A stretch of DNA of 26,468 bases, from positions 1 through 26,468 of the forward strand of contig DATDGI010000375.1 of NCBI GenBank assembly GCA_036522155.1, read 5' to 3'. The notes below the pieces were generated by a model, which saw nothing but the letters and a program-made list of their open reading frames with translations, was not told where the DNA came from and did not search any database. Of the stretch, positions 5,775 through 13,124 are shown one piece after another. Source of the stretch: UBA9676 sp036522155. Its GTDB lineage: Bacteria; Actinomycetota; Actinomycetes; Streptosporangiales; Streptosporangiaceae. Positions within the stretch are counted from its first letter, which is position 1; every line of letters starts with the position of its first letter. Made by a program: the position numbers and the translations under genes.

Positions 5775-6875
5775 GTGGACGAGGCCGAGACGGCGCAAGC
5801 GCAGCCGACCATCTACGACGTCGCGCGCGAGGCGGGCGTCTCGATCGCCTCGGTCTCCCGCGTTCTCAACGAGCGGCGCAACCCCCGGCCGGACACCAAG
5901 GCCCGGGTCATGCAGGCGGTGACCGAGCTGGGTTTCATCCCGGACGGGGCGGCGCGGGCCCTGAGCGGCCGGCTCAAGGAAGTCGTCGGCGTGGTCATCC
6001 GGCGGCCCACGCCCACCTCGCCCAGTGGCGACTTGTACGCCGACGAGGAGGAGAGCCTCCAGTTCCCCGACCTGATCAACCGGGGCATCGAGGTCGCCGC
6101 CCAGCGCCGCGACTTCAACCTCCTGGTGTCCTCGGTGGACGTGGACGATCACGACTACAGCCGCCGGATCTTCGCGCTGGCCCGCAAGAGTGACGGGCTG
6201 ATCCTGCACGACCAGGTGCTCGATCCCGAGCAGCTGACCCGGCTCTCCCGGCAGATCCCGATCGTCACCCTGGCCGGGGTGCAGACCCCGACCACCACCA
6301 ACGTCGGCGGGGACAACGCCGGCGGGATGCGCGCGCTGGCCCGGCACCTGGTCGCCGACCACGGCTTCCGGACCCTGGCCTACCTCGGCGGGCACGCCAC
6401 CAGCCCGGACAGCATCGCCCGGCACAGCGCGTTCGGCGCCGAGGTGACCGCGGCCGGGGCCAGCTTCGTGGACGGCCCGCAGTGGCAGGGAAACTACTGC
6501 GCGGCCGGCGGGGCCCAGGTGATCGAGCGGCTGCTCGCCGAGGGTGCCCCGCTGCCCGAGGCGATCGCCTGCGCGAACGACCAGAGCGCGCTGGGGGTCG
6601 TGCACGCGCTCAGTCAGCACGGGCTTGAGGTGCCTCGCGACATCGCGGTCACCGGGTTTGACGACATCCCGGTCGCGCGGCACCTGCGGCCGCTGCTCAC
6701 CACCGTCCGGCAGCCGATCCAGCAGCTGGGCGCGACCGCCTTCGAGGCCCTCTACGCGATGGTCTGCGACGGCGAGCCGGCCGGGCAGGACATCATCCTG
6801 CCCACCACCCTCATCCGCCGTGAGAGCTGCGGATGCCTCCCCACCCCCGGGCTGGCCCGGGCGGTCGCGGGATAG
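5775..6875 (+). CDS. LacI-family transcriptional repressor of the uptake operon
   Basis: 366-residue repressor. Residues about 11-57 form the LacI helix-turn-helix (PTIYDVAREAGVSIASVSRV), followed by the hinge helix region GFIPDGAARALSGR. Residues about 70-345 form the periplasmic-binding-protein-like sensor domain, with CANDQSALGVVHAL and VTGFDDIPVARHLRP as typical late motifs. The C-terminal RRESCGC is common in the family. The GTG at 5775 follows AGGAG by five bases. It is the first gene of the operon, 9 bp before the first permease, so it most likely senses the imported beta-glucoside or its product. The paired operators just upstream imply autoregulation. The exact sugar is not readable; CebR-like cellobiose sensing is one possibility. 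Confidence 0.93.
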   Translation: MDEAETAQAQPTIYDVAREAGVSIASVSRVLNERRNPRPDTKARVMQAVTELGFIPDGAARALSGRLKEVVGVVIRRPTPTSPSGDLYADEEESLQFPDLINRGIEVAAQRRDFNLLVSSVDVDDHDYSRRIFALARKSDGLILHDQVLDPEQLTRLSRQIPIVTLAGVQTPTTTNVGGDNAGGMRALARHLVADHGFRTLAYLGGHATSPDSIARHSAFGAEVTAAGASFVDGPQWQGNYCAAGGAQVIERLLAEGAPLPEAIACANDQSALGVVHALSQHGLEVPRDIAVTGFDDIPVARHLRPLLTTVRQPIQQLGATAFEALYAMVCDGEPAGQDIILPTTLIRRESCGCLPTPGLARAVAG

Positions 6876-6884
6876 GGGGCCGGG

Positions 6885-7868
6885 ATGCGCATGCTCGCCC
6901 GCAGGCTGCCGTTCTATGTGATCACTTTCGTGATCGCGATCACCATCGACTTCTTCATCCCGCGGCTGATGCCGGGCAACGCGCTCGATGCCGTGCTGGC
7001 CAAGGCGGGCAGCCAGATGGGCAGCCCGCAGGCGCTGCACGCGCTGGAGCGGCTCTACGGGATCAACAACCCGGCCAGCCTGCCGTCCCAGTACACCCAG
7101 TTCTGGGCCCGGCTGCTGCACGGCGACCTCGGCATCTCGACCAGCTCCTACCCGACGCCGGTGACCGCGGTGATCGGCACGGCGCTGCCGTGGACGGTGG
7201 CCCTGGTGGGCATGGCGACGGTGATCAGCTTCGTGCTCGGCACGCTGATCGGCGTGCTGGTCGCCTGGCGCCGCGGCAGCTGGCTGGACAACCTGCTGCC
7301 GGTCACCACGTTCTTCCAGGCGGCGCCGTACTTCTTCCTGGCCTTCCTGGCCATCGAGGTGTTCTCGGTCAAGCTCGGCTGGTTCCCCTACGGCCTGGGC
7401 CAGAACCAGCTCGACTACCAGACCGGGCTGGCGCCCTCCCACGTGGCCGACGTGCTCGACCACGCGCTGCTGCCCGCGCTGACGATCGTCGTCGCCTCCG
7501 CGGCCGGCTGGATCGTCGGCATGCGCAACCAGATGCTGACCACCATGGACGAGGACTACGTGCTGATCGCGCAGGCCAAGGGCCTGTCCAAGCGGCGGGT
7601 GGTCTGGTACGCGGCCCGGAACGCGATCCTGCCCAGCATTTCCGGCTTCTCACTGGCCATCGGGTTCGTGATCTCCGGAGCGCTGCTGACCGAAATCGTC
7701 TTCGCCTACCCCGGTCTCGGCTTCACCCTCTACACGGCCGTCATCAACCATGATGCGCCGCTGATGCAGGGCATCTTCCTGATCATCACGCTGGCCGTGC
7801 TGGCCGCGAACCTGCTCGCCGACTTCGCCTATCTGGTCCTCGACCCGCGAACCCGGCAGGAGGCATAG
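6885..7868 (+). CDS. ABC importer permease, DppB/OppB type
   Basis: 327-residue inner-membrane permease of the peptide/nickel/oligosaccharide class. Residues 8-25 form the first membrane helix, followed by the family stretch RLMPGNAL at 27-34. A periplasmic loop runs to about 95 and five more helices follow. The cytoplasmic coupling (EAA) loop is at about 221-250, including EDYVLIAQAKGLSKRRVVWY. The C-terminal ISGALLTEIVFAYPGLG at 264-280 is diagnostic for DppB-type subunits. It follows the regulator by 9 bp and precedes the partner permease by 2 bp. In a locus with a GH3 glucosidase, this subfamily most probably moves beta-linked oligosaccharides, as known for Thermotoga beta-glucan transporters, rather than peptides. 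The substrate is inference from context. Confidence 0.93.
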   Translation: MRMLARRLPFYVITFVIAITIDFFIPRLMPGNALDAVLAKAGSQMGSPQALHALERLYGINNPASLPSQYTQFWARLLHGDLGISTSSYPTPVTAVIGTALPWTVALVGMATVISFVLGTLIGVLVAWRRGSWLDNLLPVTTFFQAAPYFFLAFLAIEVFSVKLGWFPYGLGQNQLDYQTGLAPSHVADVLDHALLPALTIVVASAAGWIVGMRNQMLTTMDEDYVLIAQAKGLSKRRVVWYAARNAILPSISGFSLAIGFVISGALLTEIVFAYPGLGFTLYTAVINHDAPLMQGIFLIITLAVLAANLLADFAYLVLDPRTRQEA

Positions 7869-7870
7869 CG

Positions 7871-8893
7871 ATGGCCCTCTCCGTGAGCGAGCCCGCGGTC
7901 ACCGCGCGCGGGCCGGGCGTGCCACCGCGGCCAGGCCGGCGGCGGCGGGTCCAGCTGCCCAGGTCCCCGAAGGTCCTGATCGGGTTCGGGCTGCTGATCG
8001 CCTTCCTGATCCTCGCGCTGGTGGGCCCGGTCCTGGCCCCCTACGACCCGTCCGCGGATCTGTCGCTGAGCGGGCTGCCGCACGCGCCGACGGCGGCACA
8101 CTGGCTCGGCACCACGCAGACCCAGCAGGATGTGCTGTCCCAGCTGCTCGCCGGGGGCCGGAGCACCATCGTGGTCGCGTTCCTGGCCGGGGTGGTGGCC
8201 ACCGTCATCTCGGTGGTGGTGGGCGTAGCCGCGGGCTATTTCGGCGGGCTGGCCGATGACCTGCTGTCCATGCTCGCCAACATCTTCCTGGTCCTGCCCG
8301 CGCTGCCGCTGCTGATCGTGATCTTCGGCTTCCTGCCCGGCTCCAGCGACGACCTGCTGATCGGCGCGATCATCGCGCTCACCGGCTGGGCCTGGGGCGC
8401 ACGGGTGCTACGGGCGCAGACACTGTCCCTGCGCAGCCGGGACTACGTCCAGTCGGCCCGGCTCATCGGCGAGAGCCCCACCCGGATCATCGGCTGGGAG
8501 ATCGTGCCCAACCTGCTGCCGGTCATCGCGTCCTCGTTCCTGTTCACGGTGCTCTACGGGGTCGGCACCTACACCGCGATCGCCTACCTCGGCCTGGTGA
8601 ACATCGATCCGCACTGGAGCTGGGGCGGCATGCTCTTCTGGGCCCAGTCGGTGAACGCGCAGGTCGGCGGCTACTGGTGGTGGTACATCCCGCCCGGGCT
8701 GGCGGTGGCCATGCTCGGCAGCTCGCTGGCGCTGATCAACTTCGGCATCGACGAGTTCATCAACCCGCGGCTGCGGCAGGCCGGGCTGAGCCGCCGGCAG
8801 GCCAGGCGAGCTGGCCTGCCGGGGCGCTTCGCCCTCGGCCTTACCCCCGTTGCCCGGCCACCGGCCGGTACCGGTCAGGGGGATGCGCGATGA
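7871..8893 (+). CDS. ABC importer permease, DppC/OppC type
   Basis: 340-residue permease paired with the preceding subunit. A basic N-terminus (RPGRRRRVQLPRSPKV) leads into a membrane helix at about 35-53. Next comes the DppC signature region LAPYDPSADL, then HWLGTTQTQQDVLSQLLAGG at 77-96, a variant of the usual GTDxxGRDxLSR. The EAA loop is at about 185-215 (SRDYVQSARLIGESPTRII). The AGGAGG ribosome site sits inside the end of the upstream gene. The stop overlaps the next gene's start (ATGA), showing translational coupling. With the previous gene it forms the heterodimeric membrane channel. The C-terminal 35 residues after FINPRLRQ are a basic, Pro-rich extension beyond the usual end. Confidence 0.93.
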   Translation: MALSVSEPAVTARGPGVPPRPGRRRRVQLPRSPKVLIGFGLLIAFLILALVGPVLAPYDPSADLSLSGLPHAPTAAHWLGTTQTQQDVLSQLLAGGRSTIVVAFLAGVVATVISVVVGVAAGYFGGLADDLLSMLANIFLVLPALPLLIVIFGFLPGSSDDLLIGAIIALTGWAWGARVLRAQTLSLRSRDYVQSARLIGESPTRIIGWEIVPNLLPVIASSFLFTVLYGVGTYTAIAYLGLVNIDPHWSWGGMLFWAQSVNAQVGGYWWWYIPPGLAVAMLGSSLALINFGIDEFINPRLRQAGLSRRQARRAGLPGRFALGLTPVARPPAGTGQGDAR

Positions 8894-10140
8894 CCAGCGA
8901 TGGCGCCCTCCCGGCCGGTGCTGCCCCCGCCGCCACCCTCATCGAGGTGCGGGGGCTGCGGGTGGACTACGGAATCGGGCCGGCGGCGGTGCATGCGGTC
9001 ATCGACGCCAGCCTGGCCCTGGTGGGTGGCGCTGTGCTGGGGCTGGCCGGGGAGAGCGGCAGTGGCAAGTCGACGCTGGCGTACGCGATGACCAGGCTGC
9101 TGCGGGCACCCGGTGTCATCACCGGCGGCCAGGTGCTGCTCCACTCCAGCACCCCGGCGAGCCCTCCCGGGGGCGGTGGCCACAGTTCTGCGCCCGGCCG
9201 GACCGCGTCACCGCCAGCGGGCACCATCGACCTGCTCGCCGCCGATGAGGCGCAGCTGCGCCAGCTCCGCTGGTCCCGGATCGCCGTGGTGATGCAGAGC
9301 GCCATGAACGCGCTCAACCCGGTGATCACGGTCGGCGCCCAGCTGACCGACGTGCTGCGGGCTCATCGCCAGCAGCTGGACCGGGGCGGCCGCCGGCAAC
9401 GGGCCGGCCAGTTGCTGGAGATGGTGGGCATCTCCGCCGGGCACCTCGGGCGGTACCCGCATCAGCTCTCCGGGGGCATGCGGCAGCGGGTGATGATCGC
9501 CATGGCACTCGCCCTGGAGCCGGCCGTCGTGATCATGGATGAGCCGACCACGGCGCTGGATGTCGTCACGCAGCGGGAGATCATGCAGGAAGTCGCCGGG
9601 CTCCAGCGCGACCTGGGGTTCGCTGTCCTGTTCATCACGCACGACCTGTCGCTGCTGGCCGAGCTGGCCGACTCGATCGCGGTCATGTACGCGGGCCGGC
9701 TGCTCGAGCAGGCCGATGCCGCCGATCTCTACCGGGCGCCCCGGCATCCGTACACGCTGGGGCTGCTGCAATCCTTCCCGCCGCTGCACGGGCCGAGGAA
9801 GCCGCTGACCGGGATCCCGGGATCACCGCCGGACCTGCACGACCCGCCACCCGGCTGCCCGTTCCACCCCCGCTGCGGGTTCGCCATGGACATCTGCCGG
9901 GCCGAGATGCCGGCCGTGCTGCCGCTCGGCACCGCAGGCAGCCGGTCGGCGGCTTGCTGGCTGCAGGACGGTGCCCACGAGGTGCCGGCCGAACTGGCGG
10001 TGCCCGAACCCGCGCCGGAACCCGCCGCCGGGCCGCCACCGGCCGGGCCAGCCCATGCCGCTCCGGCCGGCCCGGCGGCAGCGCCCCCGTCGCCTCAGCT
10101 AGCGGCCGCCACACCCGACCCGGCAAGGACCAGGCCATGA
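8890..10140 (+). CDS. ABC importer ATPase, DppD/OppD type
   Basis: 416-residue nucleotide-binding subunit. Walker A GESGSGKS at 54-61, Q-loop Gln136, signature LSGGM at 193-197, Walker B AVVIMDEP at 212-219 and the switch His251 are all present, so it should be active. The C-terminal oligopeptide-transporter domain carries Cys323, Cys329, Cys336 and Cys356 (CPFHPRC...C...C), the four-cysteine pattern linked to an iron-sulfur cluster in this class. Two oddities: a Gly/Ser/Pro-rich insert at about 86-112 between Walker A and the Q-loop, and a Pro/Ala-rich tail after about 365. The start overlaps the permease stop by four bases. It probably pairs with the next gene's ATPase. Confidence 0.93.
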   Translation: MTSDGALPAGAAPAATLIEVRGLRVDYGIGPAAVHAVIDASLALVGGAVLGLAGESGSGKSTLAYAMTRLLRAPGVITGGQVLLHSSTPASPPGGGGHSSAPGRTASPPAGTIDLLAADEAQLRQLRWSRIAVVMQSAMNALNPVITVGAQLTDVLRAHRQQLDRGGRRQRAGQLLEMVGISAGHLGRYPHQLSGGMRQRVMIAMALALEPAVVIMDEPTTALDVVTQREIMQEVAGLQRDLGFAVLFITHDLSLLAELADSIAVMYAGRLLEQADAADLYRAPRHPYTLGLLQSFPPLHGPRKPLTGIPGSPPDLHDPPPGCPFHPRCGFAMDICRAEMPAVLPLGTAGSRSAACWLQDGAHEVPAELAVPEPAPEPAAGPPPAGPAHAAPAGPAAAPPSPQLAAATPDPARTRP

Positions 10141-11318
10141 CCGCGCCGGCCGGGCGTGAAGCGCCGGTGCTGGCCAGCCGCGGCGCGCTGCTGGAAGCCC
10201 GGGACATCAGCAAGCACTTCCCGGCGGGCCGGGGCGGGGCCGTGGTGCACGCGGTGGACGGCGTCTCGCTGGCGCTGCCCAGCGGCGGCATCACCGCGAT
10301 CGTCGGCGAGAGCGGTAGCGGCAAGTCGACGCTGGCCCGGGTGCTCGCCCGGCTGCTGAACCCAACCTCGGGCCGTCTCCTGCTGGACGGCCGGCCGGTG
10401 GCCGCCGGGCGTACCGGCCGCCGCTGGTACGCGCAGCAGGTGCAGATGGTGCTGCAGGACCCGTTCACCTCGCTGAACCCGGTGCACGACGTGCGGTACC
10501 ACCTGACCCGGCCGCTCAAGGTGCACGGGCTCGCCACTCCGGGCGGCCTGGAGGACTCCCTGGCGAGCCTGCTGGAGCGGGTCTCGCTCACCCCGCCTGG
10601 GCAGTTCCTGGCCAAGTACCCGCACGAGCTGTCCGGCGGCCAGCGGCAGCGGGTGGCCATCGCCCGGGCGCTGGCCGTGCGGCCGCGGGTGCTGCTCGCC
10701 GACGAGCCGGTGTCGATGCTGGACGTGTCCATCCGGCTCGGCATCCTCAACCTGCTGGCCGACCTGCGCGCGGACGAGGGGATGTCCATCCTCTACATCA
10801 CCCACGACATCGCCTCGGCCAGGTACCTGGCCGACGAGATCGCGGTGATGTACGCCGGGCGGCTGGTCGAATCGGCACCGGCGATCTCGGTCACCGACCA
10901 CCCGGCGCATCCCTACACCCAGCTGCTGCTGGCCGCCGCGCCCGACCCGGACCGGCCAGAGCCCGCCACGATCACCGCCCGGGGCGCGGTGCCAAGCCTG
11001 CTGGCACCCCCGGCCGGCTGCCGGTTCCACCCGCGCTGCCCGCACGCGATGCCCGTTTGCTCCCAGCTCCCGCCGCCACCGGTCGAGGTGGCGGCGGGCC
11101 ATGTCAGCGCCTGCTGGCTGCACTCACCAGAACCCCCGGCCGGGGCAGTGGCCCCGGCGGAGAGGAGACCCGATGGCTCACCCACCCGGCTAGCCGCGCA
11201 CGCACCCGAGCAGGAGCGCCGGACCCGGCCGACCCTGCGCCATCCACGCTTTCCCAGACCCCGTCATGGTCAGTCAAACGAGGCCGGCGAGAAGCCGGCC
11301 GGGCACAATGGAGTTTAA
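10137..11318 (+). CDS. ABC importer ATPase, DppF/OppF type
   Basis: 393-residue second ATPase. Walker A GESGSGKS at 57-64, Q-loop in LQDPFTSLNP at 106-115, LSGGQ at 165-169, Walker B VLLADEP at 185-191 and His223 are intact. The C-terminal four-cysteine motif has Cys295, Cys301, Cys308 and Cys326. The conserved fold ends near residue 330. The remaining 60 residues are Arg/Pro/His-rich and poor in structure, and read like spacer DNA that happens to stay open, so the family's usual stop may have been lost. The ATG overlaps the upstream stop (ATGA), and the stop lies 3 bp before the binding-protein start. Having its own ATPase pair frees this importer from the shared MsiK-type ATPase used by many actinobacterial sugar transporters. 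Confidence 0.92.
   Translation: MTAPAGREAPVLASRGALLEARDISKHFPAGRGGAVVHAVDGVSLALPSGGITAIVGESGSGKSTLARVLARLLNPTSGRLLLDGRPVAAGRTGRRWYAQQVQMVLQDPFTSLNPVHDVRYHLTRPLKVHGLATPGGLEDSLASLLERVSLTPPGQFLAKYPHELSGGQRQRVAIARALAVRPRVLLADEPVSMLDVSIRLGILNLLADLRADEGMSILYITHDIASARYLADEIAVMYAGRLVESAPAISVTDHPAHPYTQLLLAAAPDPDRPEPATITARGAVPSLLAPPAGCRFHPRCPHAMPVCSQLPPPPVEVAAGHVSACWLHSPEPPAGAVAPAERRPDGSPTRLAAHAPEQERRTRPTLRHPRFPRPRHGQSNEAGEKPAGHNGV
11282..11300 (+). other. Intercistronic hairpin before the binding-protein gene
   Basis: GGCCGGC-GAGAA-GCCGGCC forms a perfect 7-bp GC stem with a five-base loop. It lies in the unstructured 3' end of the ATPase gene, 9 bases ahead of the GGAG ribosome site for the binding protein. 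It could be an mRNA stability or processing element that lets the binding protein be made in excess. Confidence 0.45.
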
Positions 11319-11321
11319 GCA

Positions 11322-13007
11322 ATGCGACATGCATTCATGAAGAGCATCGCGATCGCGGGCTTGCTGAGCCTGGGCCTCGTAGCCTGCTCAAATTCGAGTT
11401 CAACGTCCGCTTCGGGCGGCAAGACACTGGTGATCGAGAGCACCTCGGTCACCGCCCCCAGCCAGAACTTCAACCCCTACGTCCAGAGCGCCACGGCCTT
11501 CTCGGCCCAGGCGACCGGGCTCATCTACGAGCCGCTCTACATCTTCAACGTGATGAACCCCAGCCAGCCGCCCATGCCGGTGCTGGCGTCCGGGCAGCCG
11601 GCCTGGTCCAACGGCGGCAAGACACTGACGGTGCCGATCCGCCCCGGCGTGAAGTGGAACGACGGCAAGGCATTCACCGCCAGTGACGTGGCGTTCACCT
11701 ACAACCTGGTGAAGAAGTTCCCGGCCCTGTACACCGCCAGCGCGCCGCTGGTGACCAGTGCCACCGCCTCCAGCCCGACCTCGGTCACGCTCAACTTCGC
11801 CTCGCCGCAGTTCGCCAACCTGTTCCTGATCGGGCAGGTCTACATCGTGCCGCAGCACGTGTGGGGGCCGGTCAGCAACCCGGTGACCTACACCGACGCC
11901 AGCCCGGTCGGTACCGGCCCGTACATGCTGCAGACGTATTCCTCGCACGGCTTCCTGCTCAAGGAGAACCCGAGTTACTGGAACAAGTCCTCGGTCAAGG
12001 TCGCCAACGTGGACTTCCCGTTCTACAGCAGCAACGCCAATCTGGTGCCACCCATCGCCAGCGGCGCCATCGACTGGGCCGGCAGCAACCTGGGTCCCGG
12101 CCTCAGCAACACCTACCTGGGCAAGAGCGCGAACAACACGACCTGGCTCGGCAACTCGCCCTACTTCGCCGCGAACAACGTGGTCACCCTCTGGTTCAAC
12201 GTCACCAAGCCGCCGCTGAACGACCCCGCGGTCCGGCAGGCGATCGGCTATGGCATCGACCGGCAGCAGCTCTCCACCCAGGGCGAGTCCGGGTACGAGG
12301 CGCCGGCCACGTCATCCGGCGGCCTGCTCCTGCCCATCGACAGCTCCTACCTCGCCTCCCCGGTGCAGGGCGACCTGTCACCCACCGGCAACCCCGCGAA
12401 GGTGACCAGCATCCTGACCAAGGACGGCTACAAGATGGTCGGCGGCAAGTGGACCAAGCACGGCCAGCAGATCACCTTCTCGATCACCGACCCGGTCGCC
12501 TACACCGACTACTACACCAACGACCAGCTCATCGCGGCCCAGCTCAACAAGCTCGGGTTCAACGTGAAGGTGGCCGGTAACGGGGACCCCACCGCCTGGC
12601 AGGCGGACTTCAACAACGGCAACTTCGATGCCACCATTCACTGGAGCAACCAGGGGCCGAACCCGTTCTTCTACTACGAGAACTGGCTGGACAGCACGTT
12701 CTCCGCACCGATCGGCAAGCCCGCCGCCGGTGACAACGGCCGCTTCTCCGACCCGGCCGCCCAGGCCGCGCTGGCGCAGTTCGCCGGCAGCGACAGCGCC
12801 GCCACCCAGCAGGCGGCGATCACCAAGTTGCAGACGATCATGTCCGCCCAGGTGCCCATGACGCCGCTGCTGTACGGCGCCGCCTGGAGCGAGATCTCGA
12901 CCCGGAACTTCACCGGCTGGCCGACCAACAGCAACGCCTACATGACGCCGGTGCCGAACAGTCCGTACCTGGAGGAAGTCGTCCTGCACCTCAAGCCGGC
13001 CAAGTAA
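11322..13007 (+). CDS. Lipoprotein extracellular solute-binding protein, family 5 (SBP_bac_5)
   Basis: 561-residue substrate-binding lipoprotein that captures the sugar outside the membrane. A signal peptide (MRHAFMKSIAIAGLLSLGLV) ends in the lipobox LVAC with Cys22 as the lipidated residue, followed by a Ser/Thr linker. The mature part matches family 5 binding proteins: FNPYVQSATAFS, IYEPLYIFN, WSNGGKTLTVPIRPGVKWND, FTASDVAFTYNLVKK, VGTGPYMLQTY, and VRQAIGYGIDRQQL. A GGAG site lies eight bases before the ATG at 11322. It is richer in Asn, Tyr and Thr than its neighbours, as expected for a secreted binding protein. Family 5 binds peptides or oligosaccharides; with the adjacent GH3 gene a beta-oligosaccharide is favoured. 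Hairpins lie on both sides of the gene. Confidence 0.94.
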   Translation: MRHAFMKSIAIAGLLSLGLVACSNSSSTSASGGKTLVIESTSVTAPSQNFNPYVQSATAFSAQATGLIYEPLYIFNVMNPSQPPMPVLASGQPAWSNGGKTLTVPIRPGVKWNDGKAFTASDVAFTYNLVKKFPALYTASAPLVTSATASSPTSVTLNFASPQFANLFLIGQVYIVPQHVWGPVSNPVTYTDASPVGTGPYMLQTYSSHGFLLKENPSYWNKSSVKVANVDFPFYSSNANLVPPIASGAIDWAGSNLGPGLSNTYLGKSANNTTWLGNSPYFAANNVVTLWFNVTKPPLNDPAVRQAIGYGIDRQQLSTQGESGYEAPATSSGGLLLPIDSSYLASPVQGDLSPTGNPAKVTSILTKDGYKMVGGKWTKHGQQITFSITDPVAYTDYYTNDQLIAAQLNKLGFNVKVAGNGDPTAWQADFNNGNFDATIHWSNQGPNPFFYYENWLDSTFSAPIGKPAAGDNGRFSDPAAQAALAQFAGSDSAATQQAAITKLQTIMSAQVPMTPLLYGAAWSEISTRNFTGWPTNSNAYMTPVPNSPYLEEVVLHLKPAK

Positions 13008-13067
13008 CCGCGCGGCCAGCGGGAAGACGACAACTCCACCGATGAGTACCGCACATGCGGGGCTGAT

Positions 13068-13097
13068 CCTGCCCGGCCGGGCAACCGGCCGGGCAGG
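13068..13097 (+). other. Perfect 11-bp hairpin between binding-protein and glucosidase genes
   Basis: CCTGCCCGGCC pairs exactly with GGCCGGGCAGG around an eight-base loop. It lies 60 bp after the binding-protein stop and 27 bp before the glucosidase start. With no T-run it could be a partial terminator, or a 3' stabiliser that keeps the upstream mRNA abundant relative to the glucosidase. Confidence 0.5.
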
Positions 13098-13124
13098 TGC
13101 CCAGACGATCAGGCCCGGCCGCCG

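Noticed and set aside
5763..7463. 566-codon minus-strand frame opposite the LacI-type repressor and first permease
   Set aside because: No domain or convincing start, and it is fully antisense to well-supported genes.
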